DNA of 64,000 nucleotides from Chryseobacterium sp. CY350 (GCF_027945075.1 NZ_CP116034.1:3472001-3536000); one strand, 5' to 3'; numbered from the stretch's first letter, positions 26,329 through 36,034 are shown. Notes: generated by a model from the letters alone, not told the origin. Numbers and translations are program-made.

Positions 26329-26528
26329 AAAAAGATCAGTTTTGTGTTTAAAAGGGTAAAGGTATTAATTAAGAAAATAAACTTTACATTAATTCTATAT
26401 AAATTATTTTTAAAACAATCTATCGAATAGTTTTTTTAATTACCTTTAAATGTAATTTTTTGATAATCAAAAACTTCAAGTTTTAAACGGGGGTTTCCGG
26501 AGTGTTCTTTAATAATTAAAAATCAGGT

Positions 26529-27326
26529 ATGAAAAAATTATTCTCAGAGGAAGATTTGATTAAAAATCTAAGTTTGTACTACCTCAACCAGCATCTGAAA
26601 AAAAAGCCGATGGAGAAATATCACCGTACGATCGATGCATCTCCGCTTCACGACAGAGAAAAATATAAGAAAAAGGCTGAAATATTATTGCTGAATTCTT
26701 TTATGCATCATTTTCCCGAGGTTACTTTTGAAAATCTTACCTGCGAGAGTCCTGATTTTATTGCAAAATTTCACAACAAAAAAATCGGGATAGAATTGAC
26801 TGAAGTGATCAATCATCTAGAAATGAAAAAAGTTGAGAGCAATTTGAATAAGATTTTCCGTCAGGCAGAAATATTGTTAGAACATGAAGACACTACGAGA
26901 TATCGTGGTGTTTATTTTTTGTCGTTCCATGCCCATTTAAAATTTGAAACCCCGGAACAGCAACAGGAAATCATTCAGAATATTTATAAAAGCATCAAAA
27001 GGAATAAAGCAACAGGATTCGTAAAAAGCATTCGCAAATCTTCGCATCGCAGAAACGTATTTATCACTCATGAATACAATATGAATTTGTTTGATGAACT
27101 TTGCTCGGAGAAAATTTTAGAAATTATAGATAAGAAAAATGAGAAATTTCCTTACTACGACAGAACAGTTGACGAATGCTGGCTGGTCATTGTTTCCGAT
27201 ATGAATTCTCTGGCTTCACGATACACATTTATTCGGGATAAAGAACATTTGAAAGAGGTAAAAAGCCCATTTGACAAAATTTTTCATCTTGAAAACCTGT
27301 GCGGCAATATGACAAGTATTAAATGA
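26529..27326 (+). CDS. Hypothetical protein with possible PD-(D/E)XK-like core
   Basis: A soluble 265-residue protein. I do not recognise a named family. The stretch NSFMHHFPEVTFENLTCESPDFIAKFHNKKIGIELTEV has the outline of a restriction-endonuclease-like core: a helix, then P-D-F at residues 75-77, a beta hairpin and I-E-L-T at residues 88-91 (acid D76 and E89; the usual lysine would be T91). A basic helical region follows (SIKRNKATGFVKSIRKSSHRR, about residues 152-172). It stands alone on the plus strand with about 200 AT-rich bases before it and no defence genes nearby. A nuclease role is inference only. Confidence 0.65.
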   Translation: MKKLFSEEDLIKNLSLYYLNQHLKKKPMEKYHRTIDASPLHDREKYKKKAEILLLNSFMHHFPEVTFENLTCESPDFIAKFHNKKIGIELTEVINHLEMKKVESNLNKIFRQAEILLEHEDTTRYRGVYFLSFHAHLKFETPEQQQEIIQNIYKSIKRNKATGFVKSIRKSSHRRNVFITHEYNMNLFDELCSEKILEIIDKKNEKFPYYDRTVDECWLVIVSDMNSLASRYTFIRDKEHLKEVKSPFDKIFHLENLCGNMTSIK

Positions 27327-27398
27327 TTTAGGATTAATTAATAAAAATTATCTAAAGGATATTTAGTTTTAATATTAATAGTTTTACTTTTATCAATA

Positions 27399-27431
27399 TT
27401 TGGTGATTATAATTAAATTTTGTTATATTTG
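27399..27431 (+). promoter_or_regulatory. Promoter for the adhesin gene
   Basis: TTTG at 27399-27402, a 21-nt spacer and TATATTTG at 27424-27431 form a full Bacteroidota -33/-7 promoter, about 32 nt upstream of the ATG. Confidence 0.7.
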
Positions 27432-27462
27432 GTAAAGTTTAATCCTTAATAACCAATTTGAT

Positions 27463-29559
27463 ATGAAAAAAACTTTACTTCTTCTCATATTTCTGATTTC
27501 CCAAACTTTTTTTTCTCAGGCAGACTGTTCTACGGCATTATCCGTTTGCGGAAACTCGAATATCACCTACAGTCCTACAGGAATTGGAGCGGTTAATGAA
27601 TCTTTAGGTGGCTGTTTGATCTCGGGAGAGCATAATTCTATCTGGTACAAATTAACGATTGCAACCAGCGGAACACTTACATTTAATCTGGTTCCTAATG
27701 ATCCAAATGCAGATTACGACTGGGCTGTGTATGGTCCAAACGTGGCTTGCGGTTCTCTCGGTTCGCCAATTCGATGTAATGCAGCAACCGTCATCGGCGT
27801 TGGTGCAGCTACAGGACTGAACATGACAAGTACAATTACCAATGCAGCGGGAGGCTCGGCAACTCCTTACTGTCAATATATGGATGTTCTGGCTGGCCAG
27901 ACTTATTATCTGTATATTGATAATTGGGTAGGTGCAGGAAGCAGTACCACAGCGCCTTTTTCTCTTACATGGGGCGGAACGGCTACACTCGCTTCTCCGT
28001 TTACAGACCCCGCTTTACAGCCAAATCCTTTTGTTCCGCCGGGAATTCCCGCAGCGAATCCTGCAGATCCTAGAGAGATTTTGATCTGTGCAAGCCCGGC
28101 AGTTTTTGATTTCAGCACACTTACAGCGGGAATTTTGAATGGCAATTCTAATTTTGTAGTTTCTTATCATACATCACAAAATGATGCGTTGGCAGGTACA
28201 AGTCCTATTACGACTCCTATTACTGTAAATACTACGACTATTTACTATTACAGTATTCATTACCAGGATCCCACGAATCCGAATAATCCAATTAATTTTT
28301 GCCGTCAGATTGGGCCTTTTAAATTTAAACAAGGCAATATTACAGCACTTGATAAAACAATATTCGCCTGCAATAATAATAAAGCAGGTACAGCAACTTT
28401 CAATCTGAATTCTGCAAATGTTTTCTCAGGTTCAAATATTGTCATTAAATATTATCCTACCATGGCAAACCTGAATGCGGGAACCGGCCAGATTATTAAT
28501 TCTACACAATATGTTTCTGCTCCGGGAACAGTTTATGCACTTGTTACCACTTCAGAAGGATGTTCAGATATTGCAGTGATTACGCTAAGCTTCTTTGCAG
28601 AATTTACTGTTAATGATGCAATTATCCGTTCATGTTCAATGATTCAGAATGTAAGTATGGCATCTTTTGATCTATCATCAGCTTCAGTTACCACACATGC
28701 CGGAACTACAAAAAAATATTATAAATCTCTAGCAGATGCGATCAGCGGATCAAACGAAATTACACCTTCGACAAATTATATCTCTCCGGGAGGCGTCGTT
28801 TACGTAAAAGTATCAGATGAGAACGGCTGTTACAATATTGCTAAAATTACTTTGGAAGTAATTCCTCCTGTTTATTCTCAGATTTTAAAAGATAAAATAA
28901 TCTGTATAGAAGACCGAACTGTGCTTGATGCAGGCGCAGGATTTGACGGATACGAATGGAATACCGGAGCAACAACTCAAACAATTTCAGGTGTTGGTGT
29001 GGGTACGTATTGGGTGAAATTGAAAACCGGAGAATGTATCTCTTATCAAACGGTAAAAGTATATGCTTCTGATCAGCCAGTTGTTACAAGTATCGATATT
29101 TCTAATACCACCGTTACTATTAACGTCAACGGAGGGAAAGCGCCTTATAAATATTCTATGGATAATGTAAATTGGCAGGATTCTAATATATTTAGCAATA
29201 TTCAGCGAGGTGATCATGTAATTTACGTAAAAGACTCGTACGATTGCGAGCCGATCTCAATTTCAATTGTGGTTCCTAATCTTATTAATGTAATCACACC
29301 AAACGGAGACGGAATTAATGATTTTATCGACTACTCTGCGTTATCTAATAAGGCCAATCTGATATTTACGATTTTCGACCGTTACGGAAACAAAATCTTC
29401 CAGGCAGACCGACAAAATAATTATAAGTGGGACGGAACGTCAGGAAATAAAAAAGTTCCTACCGGAAATTATTGGTACTCAGTAAGCTGGAATGAAAATG
29501 ATAAGAAAAATACACCATTTAAATATACCGGATGGGTTTTGGTAAAAAACCGTGAATGA
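27463..29559 (+). CDS. Surface protein with type B type IX sorting domain
   Basis: A 698-residue exported protein with signal peptide MKKTLLLLIFLISQTFFSQ. The N-terminal domain is a cysteine-containing beta-sandwich (DCSTALSVCGNSNITY ... NSIWYKLTIATSGTLTF), followed by repeated Ig-like modules of about 75-90 residues each ending in variants of 'VYV.V.D.NGC..IA.ITL', where NGC or EGC is recurrent. The last 90 residues (NVITPNGDGINDF ... IFDRYGNKIF ... KVPTGNYWYSVSWNE) are a gliding-motility-associated type B sorting domain. It is therefore exported by the type IX system whose core genes lie at 41.6-46.3 kb and is probably an adhesin. Confidence 0.92.
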   Translation: MKKTLLLLIFLISQTFFSQADCSTALSVCGNSNITYSPTGIGAVNESLGGCLISGEHNSIWYKLTIATSGTLTFNLVPNDPNADYDWAVYGPNVACGSLGSPIRCNAATVIGVGAATGLNMTSTITNAAGGSATPYCQYMDVLAGQTYYLYIDNWVGAGSSTTAPFSLTWGGTATLASPFTDPALQPNPFVPPGIPAANPADPREILICASPAVFDFSTLTAGILNGNSNFVVSYHTSQNDALAGTSPITTPITVNTTTIYYYSIHYQDPTNPNNPINFCRQIGPFKFKQGNITALDKTIFACNNNKAGTATFNLNSANVFSGSNIVIKYYPTMANLNAGTGQIINSTQYVSAPGTVYALVTTSEGCSDIAVITLSFFAEFTVNDAIIRSCSMIQNVSMASFDLSSASVTTHAGTTKKYYKSLADAISGSNEITPSTNYISPGGVVYVKVSDENGCYNIAKITLEVIPPVYSQILKDKIICIEDRTVLDAGAGFDGYEWNTGATTQTISGVGVGTYWVKLKTGECISYQTVKVYASDQPVVTSIDISNTTVTINVNGGKAPYKYSMDNVNWQDSNIFSNIQRGDHVIYVKDSYDCEPISISIVVPNLINVITPNGDGINDFIDYSALSNKANLIFTIFDRYGNKIFQADRQNNYKWDGTSGNKKVPTGNYWYSVSWNENDKKNTPFKYTGWVLVKNRE

Positions 29560-29577
29560 TTATTAATAATAAACTGT

Positions 29578-29606
29578 AAAACCATCTCTCAGAGATGGTT
29601 TTTTAT
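29578..29606 (+). terminator. Terminator after the adhesin gene
   Basis: AAACCATCTCT and AGAGATGGTTT form an 11-bp perfect stem followed by a T-run. Confidence 0.85.
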
Positions 29607-29741
29607 TTCGCTACTTATCAATTAATTTATTTTCTATGATTATATTTAATTATAAAAAACTCTGTGATCTTAGCTGTTGGAAAGCTTTTGCAGGTTTTAT
29701 GTTAAATTAAGAATTATGAATAAAACGGATGATCAATTTTT

Positions 29742-30098
29742 TTAGAATACCTTAGTATCTTTAAAATAGTCAGAAAGATAAATGATTTTGCCTTGCTCAG
29801 AGAACTGTACAATTGTACAGATGTCATTCTCGTATTCGCCAGAACCAGACATATTTCCAAATGATGTTGTCTGATAAAAGTACTTTTCGTTTCCTAAATG
29901 AAATATTTCTGAGACCTGCCACTCAATATTCTCGTATCTTCTAAAAATTGCTCTGAAGAGTGCTAAAATTCTGTTTTTGCCAGAAATTTCTTTTGCAGGC
30001 GGAATCCAGATTGTGCTTTCATCAGTAAACCATTTTTCCAACTGATCGATTTTCAGGGAATTTAAATCACTCATAAAATCACTGATTTTACACACCAT
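29742..30098 (-). CDS. SnoaL/NTF2-like fold protein
   Basis: A 118-residue protein with the cone-shaped NTF2-like layout: an N-terminal helix (SDLNSLKIDQLEKWFTDEST), IWIPPAKEISGKNRILALFRAIF, then beta strands ending in NDICTIVQFSEQGKIIYLSDYF. The terminal 'GKI..L.DYF' is typical of SnoaL-type polyketide-cyclase-like proteins. No catalytic residues can be named with confidence. It stands alone on the minus strand between two unrelated plus-strand genes. Confidence 0.75.
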   Translation of the reverse strand: MVCKISDFMSDLNSLKIDQLEKWFTDESTIWIPPAKEISGKNRILALFRAIFRRYENIEWQVSEIFHLGNEKYFYQTTSFGNMSGSGEYENDICTIVQFSEQGKIIYLSDYFKDTKVF

Positions 30099-30205
30099 AA
30101 ACTAATCTTTATCTTTATATACGTGAAAATTGCTGACTTGGTTTGAATTATTATGGTGAAATGTAAGGTTAATAATCGGTCTTCTAGTAATATTATAATT
30201 TAAAT

Positions 30206-30778
30206 ATGAAAAATTTTAAAATTAATGAACATAAAGGAATTATTTCTAATGAATTTCTAATTCGTGAGATTGATAATTTTTTAGATGCTTGTAGGTTTAT
30301 TGCCGAATTGCCATACAAAAGAAATTCAGATAAAAATCAAATCAAGTGTGTATTCTATGATTTTGGCGGTACCTGCAGCACAAAACATGCGACGCTCAGG
30401 AAATTAGCTTTAGAAAATGATCAGCAAAATGTACATTTGATGTTAGGCATTTTCAAGATGGATTCTGAATATACCGTTAAAATTGATGACACACTGAAAA
30501 AATTTAAACTGAAATATATTCCTGAAGCGCATAATTACCTAAAAATCGATCAGCAGTATTTTGACTTTACAAATGATCATTCAGACTACAGTCAATTTGA
30601 GTCTAAAATTTTAACTGAGTTAGAGATTGAGTACGATCAGATAAATTTAGAAAAAATTACTTTTCACAAAGATTTTCTTAGAACCTGGATTCTTGATGAG
30701 AAAATCCCATACAATTTAGAGCAACTATGGAATATCAGAGAACAGTGTATTGTTGATCTGCAAAAAATTGAGGTTTAG
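30206..30778 (+). CDS. Hypothetical protein, possible transglutaminase-like cysteine enzyme
   Basis: A soluble 190-residue protein without an obvious named family. The residues C57 in FGGTCSTKHATL, H109 in IPEAHNYLKID and D120 in QQYFDFTND follow the order and spacing of a transglutaminase-like Cys-His-Asp triad (Cys at the start of a helix; His and Asp on adjacent strands about 11 residues apart). Members of that fold act as peptidases, amidases or acyl transferases. No signal peptide is present, so it would be cytoplasmic. Neighbours give no clue. The fold call is inference from the pattern. Confidence 0.65.
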   Translation: MKNFKINEHKGIISNEFLIREIDNFLDACRFIAELPYKRNSDKNQIKCVFYDFGGTCSTKHATLRKLALENDQQNVHLMLGIFKMDSEYTVKIDDTLKKFKLKYIPEAHNYLKIDQQYFDFTNDHSDYSQFESKILTELEIEYDQINLEKITFHKDFLRTWILDEKIPYNLEQLWNIREQCIVDLQKIEV

Positions 30779-30847
30779 CAATAAAGACTTTTATTTGATT
30801 AAAAATTTCTGAAATATAGGGTCATTATCAAGTATAGATTCAATCGA

Positions 30848-30878
30848 TTTAAAATTCATATTTAAATTATTATCTTTG
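30848..30878 (+). promoter_or_regulatory. Promoter for mtaB
   Basis: TTTA at 30848-30851, a 19-nt spacer and TATCTTTG at 30871-30878 give a near-consensus Bacteroidota promoter 26 nt before the ATG. Confidence 0.6.
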
Positions 30879-30904
30879 CAGTCATTAAAATTCAGTAAAA
30901 ATAA

Positions 30905-32251
30905 ATGTCTCATTTTCATAGAACTGCCGCATTTCATACTCTCGGCTGCAAATTAAATTTTGCGGAAACATCTACCATTGCCCGTCAATTAATAGATGCA
31001 GGTTATGAGAAGGTGAGTTTTGATGAGAGGGCAGACGTTTATGTCATCAATACCTGCTCGGTAACTGAAAACGCAGACAGAGAATGTAAATTGCATGTAA
31101 AACGAGCTATGAAAGCCAATCCTGAAGGTTTGGTTGTAATTGTCGGCTGCTACGCGCAGTTAAAACCAGAAGAGATTTCGCAAATTACAGGCGTTGATTT
31201 GGTTCTCGGAGCGAAAGAAAAATTCAATATTCTAAGTTATCTTGATGATTTGGAAAAATCTGAAAGTGAAGGTATAGTACATTCTTGTGAAATAGAAGAA
31301 ACCGATTTTTTCATCGGAAGTTACTCCATAGGCGACAGAACCAGGGCTTTTCTTAAAGTTCAGGATGGTTGTGATTACAAATGTACATATTGTACGATTC
31401 CTTTAGCCAGAGGGATTTCCCGTTCAGACACCATTGAAAGTGTTCTTAAAAATGCCAAAGAAATTGCGGCGAGAGACATTAAAGAAATTGTTTTAACAGG
31501 TGTCAACATTGGTGATTACGGAAAAGGTGAATTTGGAAACAAAAAACACGAACATACTTTTTTAGATTTAATTAAAGAATTAGATCAGGTAGAAGGTATT
31601 GAGAGAATCCGTATTTCATCGATAGAGCCTAATCTTTTGAAAGATGAAAGCATAGAATTGGTCTCCAGAAGTAAAAGTTTTGTTCCTCATTTCCATATTC
31701 CTCTTCAATCTGGGAGCGATGATTTATTGAAAAAAATGAAACGTCGTTATCTTACGAAATTGTATAATGAAAGAGTCAATAAGATTCGCGAGGTGATGCC
31801 TCACGCAGCGATTGGTGTTGATGTGATTGTTGGTTTTCCTGGCGAAACTGAAGAGTTATTTATGGAGACTTATAATTTCCTGAACGAACTTCCGATCAGT
31901 TATCTTCACGTTTTTACCTATTCTGAAAGAGAAAATACCGAAGCAGCAGAAATGGACGGAATTGTGCCGATTCCTGAAAGAAAAAGAAGAAATAAAATGC
32001 TGAGAATTCTTTCTGAGAAGAAAAAGATGTCATTTTATCAAACTCAGATCGGGCAAACGCTTCCCGTTCTTTGGGAACACGAAAATAAAGACGGAAAAAT
32101 GTACGGCTTCACAGAAAATTATGTGAGGGTGCAAAAAGATTTCGATTCTGCATCGGTTAATAAGATAGAATTTTTGAATTTAGAAAAAATCCTGTCAGAT
32201 GGCACAGTTTCTGTGCAATCGTCTTACGAAAGTTTTTTAGCAAAAGCATAG
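30905..32251 (+). CDS. mtaB: tRNA t6A37 methylthiotransferase MtaB
   Basis: A 448-residue radical-SAM methylthiotransferase. The N-terminal domain carries three cluster-binding cysteines in TLGCKLNFAE, VINTCSVTE and VVIVGCYAQL. The radical-SAM CxxxCxxC motif is DGCDYKCTYCTIPLARG. The C-terminus has a TRAM-like region (PVLWEHENKDGKMYGFTENYVRV). The N-terminal GCKLN and the SIEPNLL motif place it with MtaB, which adds a methylthio group to t6A at position 37 of tRNAs reading ANN codons, rather than with MiaB or RimO. It is transcribed from its own promoter. Confidence 0.94.
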   Translation: MSHFHRTAAFHTLGCKLNFAETSTIARQLIDAGYEKVSFDERADVYVINTCSVTENADRECKLHVKRAMKANPEGLVVIVGCYAQLKPEEISQITGVDLVLGAKEKFNILSYLDDLEKSESEGIVHSCEIEETDFFIGSYSIGDRTRAFLKVQDGCDYKCTYCTIPLARGISRSDTIESVLKNAKEIAARDIKEIVLTGVNIGDYGKGEFGNKKHEHTFLDLIKELDQVEGIERIRISSIEPNLLKDESIELVSRSKSFVPHFHIPLQSGSDDLLKKMKRRYLTKLYNERVNKIREVMPHAAIGVDVIVGFPGETEELFMETYNFLNELPISYLHVFTYSERENTEAAEMDGIVPIPERKRRNKMLRILSEKKKMSFYQTQIGQTLPVLWEHENKDGKMYGFTENYVRVQKDFDSASVNKIEFLNLEKILSDGTVSVQSSYESFLAKA

Positions 32252-32308
32252 CCTATTTGCTTTATTTCCACTACATTTAATTTTTAACTTTTAAAAATCT
32301 ACATTCTT

Positions 32309-33811
32309 ATGAGAGATAAATTTTTATCTTGGGGTTTGGTGTTGGTGATTGTAACGTGGGTCGTTGCATTACTCATCAGAGCTCATTACTGGATTCCTAT
32401 ATTTCTAACGGCAGTTTATGTCTTAGGAGTTTATAATACGTACCAGACGAAACATGCCATTCTTAGAAACTTTCCTGTTTTGGGATATTTCAGATACTTT
32501 TTTGAAGATATTTCGCCTGAAATGCAACAATATTTTATCGAAAGAGAAACAGACGGAAAACCTTTTCCACGAAATCAACGTTCTGCCGTTTACAGAAGAT
32601 CAAAAAATCTCAGTGATACGGTACCTTTCGGAACTCAGTTGGAAGTTAATCACAGGAAATATGAAGGTATAAAACATTCTATTTATGCTAAATCTCCCAA
32701 AGAAGAACTGCCGAGAGTTTGGGTGGGCGGCGAGCAATGTTCGCAACCTTACTCTGCTTCATTATTTAATATTTCTGCTATGAGTTTTGGTGCGTTGAGT
32801 GACAGAGCTCAGATTTCACTAAACCGGGGAGCCAAAAAAGGTAATTTTTACCATAATACCGGTGAAGGTGGTATTTCTCCGCATCATTTGGAAGGCGGAG
32901 ATCTTTGTTGGCAAATTGGTACAGGTTATTTTGGATGCCGCGATGATGAAGGGAAATTTAATCCGAAACTATTTACAAAATATTCTACACTTCCGAATGT
33001 AAAAATGATTGAGATTAAATTATCTCAAGGTGCAAAACCTGGTCATGGTGGAGTGTTACCTGGAGTGAAAAATACTCCTGAAATCGCAAAAATCCGTCAT
33101 GTACAACCAGGTTTAACGATTGTTTCTCCGCCGTCGCATTCGTCTTTTTCTGACGCTGCAGGTTTGCTGAGGTTTGTTCAGCATTTAAGAGAACTTTCAG
33201 GAGGAAAGCCAGTTGGTTTTAAACTGTGTATCGGTGATACCAAAGAGTTTGAAGATATCTGTGTTCAGATGAATGTTCTGAAAATTTATCCTGATTTTAT
33301 CACCGTTGACGGAGCGGAAGGAGGAACAGGAGCAGCACCGCCGGAATTTTCTGACGGAGTAGGAATGCCTTTGGAGCCGGCTTTAATTTTTGTTAATAAA
33401 ACTCTTAGAAACTACAATGTAAGAAGTAAACTGAGAGTTATAGCGAGCGGAAAAGTTCTGACGAGTTTAGATATTCTGAGAGCGGTTGCAATGGGAGCAG
33501 ATATGTGTAATAATGCGAGAGGATTTATGTTTTCGCTAGGCTGTATTCAGGCTTTAAGATGCAATAATAACAATTGCCCGACAGGAGTTGCAACGCAGGA
33601 TAAAATGTTGATAAAAGGTCTTGATGTTACTGATAAAGCTGAGAGAGTTTACCATTTTCACAAAAATACATTACATACGTGTAATGAATTAATTGCTGCT
33701 GCAGGAAGAGATTCTTATGAGGAAGTAGATGCTACAATGTTTATGAGAGGAGATGAGTTTGAGCATCTTTCAGATAAATATTTCCCGGATATTCTGGGAA
33801 ATGTGAGATAA
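32309..33811 (+). CDS. FMN-binding glutamate synthase-family protein, membrane-anchored
   Basis: A 500-residue protein with two N-terminal membrane segments (FLSWGLVLVIVTWVVALLI and the following WIPIFLTAVYVLGVY) and then the FMN-binding barrel of glutamate synthase: EGGISPHHLEGGDLCWQIG, KLSQGAKPGHGGVLPG, DGAEGGTGAAPPEF. The 3Fe-4S cysteines are present as GCIQALRCNNNNCPTGV (C-x5-C-x4-C). It lacks the glutaminase domain of GltB, so ammonia or electrons must come from a partner, and its real reaction is not established for this stand-alone family. It lies 57 nt after mtaB. Confidence 0.9.
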   Translation: MRDKFLSWGLVLVIVTWVVALLIRAHYWIPIFLTAVYVLGVYNTYQTKHAILRNFPVLGYFRYFFEDISPEMQQYFIERETDGKPFPRNQRSAVYRRSKNLSDTVPFGTQLEVNHRKYEGIKHSIYAKSPKEELPRVWVGGEQCSQPYSASLFNISAMSFGALSDRAQISLNRGAKKGNFYHNTGEGGISPHHLEGGDLCWQIGTGYFGCRDDEGKFNPKLFTKYSTLPNVKMIEIKLSQGAKPGHGGVLPGVKNTPEIAKIRHVQPGLTIVSPPSHSSFSDAAGLLRFVQHLRELSGGKPVGFKLCIGDTKEFEDICVQMNVLKIYPDFITVDGAEGGTGAAPPEFSDGVGMPLEPALIFVNKTLRNYNVRSKLRVIASGKVLTSLDILRAVAMGADMCNNARGFMFSLGCIQALRCNNNNCPTGVATQDKMLIKGLDVTDKAERVYHFHKNTLHTCNELIAAAGRDSYEEVDATMFMRGDEFEHLSDKYFPDILGNVR

Positions 33812-33826
33812 TAAAATTTAAATCCC

Positions 33827-33866
33827 AAAAAAAATCCGCTTCATAATTTTATGAAGCGGATTTTTT
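33827..33866. terminator. Strong bidirectional terminator
   Basis: AAAAAATCCGCTTCAT and ATGAAGCGGATTTTTT form a 16-bp perfect stem with a 6-nt loop, serving the converging glutamate-synthase-like and FKBP-like genes. Confidence 0.9.
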
Positions 33867-33868
33867 AA

Positions 33869-34650
<782 letters not shown>

Positions 34651-34705
34651 TTCAAAAAACTTTAATTACTTTACAAATAATATAACGGCAAAAGTATAAA
34701 AAATT

Positions 34706-35149
34706 ATGAGAATAGATAAATTTTTATGGAGTATTCGATTTTACAAGACCAGAAGTATTGCTACAGACGAAATAAAAAAGAACAGAGTAGCAATAGGAGA
34801 ATCGGTTGTAAAGTCGTCTAAGGAAATAAAAGAAGGAGATGTTATAAAAATTCGTAAAAATCAGATTGACTATAAAATAAAAGTCATACAAATCCCCAAA
34901 AGCAGAATTGGGGCAAAATTAGTTTCTCTTCATATCAAAGATGTCACAGACAAAGAACAGTATGAGTTGCTTAAACTAAGAAAAATGTCACAAAGTTATT
35001 ACCGAGATCGTGGCGAGGGAAGACCTACCAAAAAAGACAGACGAGAGATCGACGGATATGTAGAAAATGACGTTGATTCAGATTTTACAGACTGGGATGA
35101 TTTTTTTGGAGAAAGCAGTTCGGAAAAAGAAGAGGAAAAAGATTCATAA
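34706..35149 (+). CDS. S4-domain RNA-binding protein (Hsp15-like)
   Basis: A 147-residue protein whose N-terminal 65 residues are an S4 RNA-binding domain (MRIDKFLWSIRFYKTRSIA ... NRVAIGESVVKSSKEIKEGD). A basic linker (SYYRDRGEGRPTKKDRRE) and a strongly acidic tail (ENDVDSDFTDWDDFFGESS ... KEEEKD) follow. The architecture is that of Hsp15/HslR, which binds stalled 50S subunits carrying nascent chains. It overlaps the end of aroK tail to tail by 6 nt, with no terminator between, so antisense interference between the two 3' ends is possible. Confidence 0.88.
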   Translation: MRIDKFLWSIRFYKTRSIATDEIKKNRVAIGESVVKSSKEIKEGDVIKIRKNQIDYKIKVIQIPKSRIGAKLVSLHIKDVTDKEQYELLKLRKMSQSYYRDRGEGRPTKKDRREIDGYVENDVDSDFTDWDDFFGESSSEKEEEKDS

Positions 35150-35659
35150 GTAGAGTTTTTCAATAATTTCATTCATGATCTGTTCAGGTTCTTTAAAATC
35201 TGTACTGATATGATATTGAGCTTTACTGTAAAATTCATTTCTCTCGAATAAATGTTTGGCAATAAACTCGGGTAGGTTTTCGTCTGAAATATTAGCAATT
35301 AAAGGTCGTTTTTCTTTTTGTTTAGAAATTCTTTCTATCAAAGTATTGATGGATGTTCTTAGGAACATACTTTTTGAGTTATGGTTGATGATTTCCATAT
35401 TATTGTAATATACAGGCGTGCCTCCACCCAAGCTAAAAACGATGTTTTCTTCGGTTGCTAAAATTTCTTCTAAAATTTCTCTTTCTACCTTGCGAAAGTA
35501 GATTTCTCCTTTATTTTCGAAGATTTCGGGGATCGTGAGTTTATTTCGTCTGGAAATTTCTTTGTCAAGGTCAATTAATTTAAAATTTATTTTTTCGCTT
35601 AAAATTTTGGAAATGTGAGATTTGCCACTTCCCATGTATCCGACCAGTGAAATTATCAT
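35144..35659 (-). CDS. aroK: Shikimate kinase
   Basis: A 171-residue kinase of normal length. The Walker A motif is LVGYMGSGKSHISKIL (residues 5-20), the shikimate-binding aspartate lies in LIDLDKEISRR, and FSLGGGTPVYYNN is the glycine-rich substrate loop. The lid region KEKRPLIANIS contains the usual arginine. It phosphorylates shikimate at the 3-OH in aromatic amino acid synthesis. Its 3' end overlaps the S4-domain gene by 6 nt on the opposite strand, and its 5' end faces the tRNA promoter about 30 nt away. Confidence 0.94.
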   Translation of the reverse strand: MIISLVGYMGSGKSHISKILSEKINFKLIDLDKEISRRNKLTIPEIFENKGEIYFRKVEREILEEILATEENIVFSLGGGTPVYYNNMEIINHNSKSMFLRTSINTLIERISKQKEKRPLIANISDENLPEFIAKHLFERNEFYSKAQYHISTDFKEPEQIMNEIIEKLYL

Positions 35660-35690
35660 GAATTTATTTTTAACAAATTTGCGAAAAAGT

Positions 35691-35720
35691 TTTGAGATAA
35701 TGAAAAAAGTTCTATCTTTG
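35691..35720 (+). promoter_or_regulatory. Promoter of the tRNA cluster
   Basis: TTTG at 35691-35694, an 18-nt spacer and TATCTTTG at 35713-35720 match the Bacteroidota housekeeping consensus in full. Transcription would start near 35727, about 50 nt upstream of the first tRNA. Confidence 0.8.
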
Positions 35721-35775
35721 CACCACTAAAAACAAGGGACATTACTTACGATGAAAACTTGATAATAAAGTGACC

Positions 35776-35848
35776 GACTCGGTAGCTCAGCTGGTAGAGC
35801 AATACACTTTTAATGTATGGGTCCTGGGTTCGAATCCCAGCCGGGTCA
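35776..35848 (+). tRNA. tRNA-Lys (anticodon TTT), copy 1
   Basis: Cloverleaf worked out by eye: acceptor GACTCGG/CCGGGTC, D stem GCTC/GAGC, anticodon stem ATACA/TGTAT with loop CTTTTAA (anticodon TTT), and T arm CTGGG-TTCGAAT-CCCAG. The length is 73 nt and the 3' CCA is not encoded. Confidence 0.95.
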
Positions 35849-35882
35849 CTAGCAAAAATATTATATATTTTTATAATTTTTT

Positions 35883-35965
35883 GCCTGCGTGGTGAAATTG
35901 GTAGACACGCCATCTTGAGGGGGTGGTTTCCTAAGGATGTGCTGGTTCGAGTCCAGTCGCAGGCA
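35883..35965 (+). tRNA. tRNA-Leu (anticodon GAG)
   Basis: Acceptor GCCTGCG/CGCAGGC, anticodon stem CCATC/GGTGG with loop TTGAGGG (anticodon GAG), a class II long variable arm, and T arm GCTGG-TTCGAGT-CCAGT. The length is 83 nt and CCA is not encoded. It lies 34 nt after the first tRNA-Lys, on the same transcript. Confidence 0.95.
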
Positions 35966-36034
35966 CTGCAAAAAAAAAAAGTATTTGGTAAGTCTGAAAT
36001 TTATTTTATATTTATCAAATCTAAAAACAAGACC

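Noticed and set aside
29635..29709. A 24-codon ORF (MIIFNYKKLCDLS...) after the adhesin
   Set aside because: No ribosome-binding or promoter support; likely chance in AT-rich DNA.
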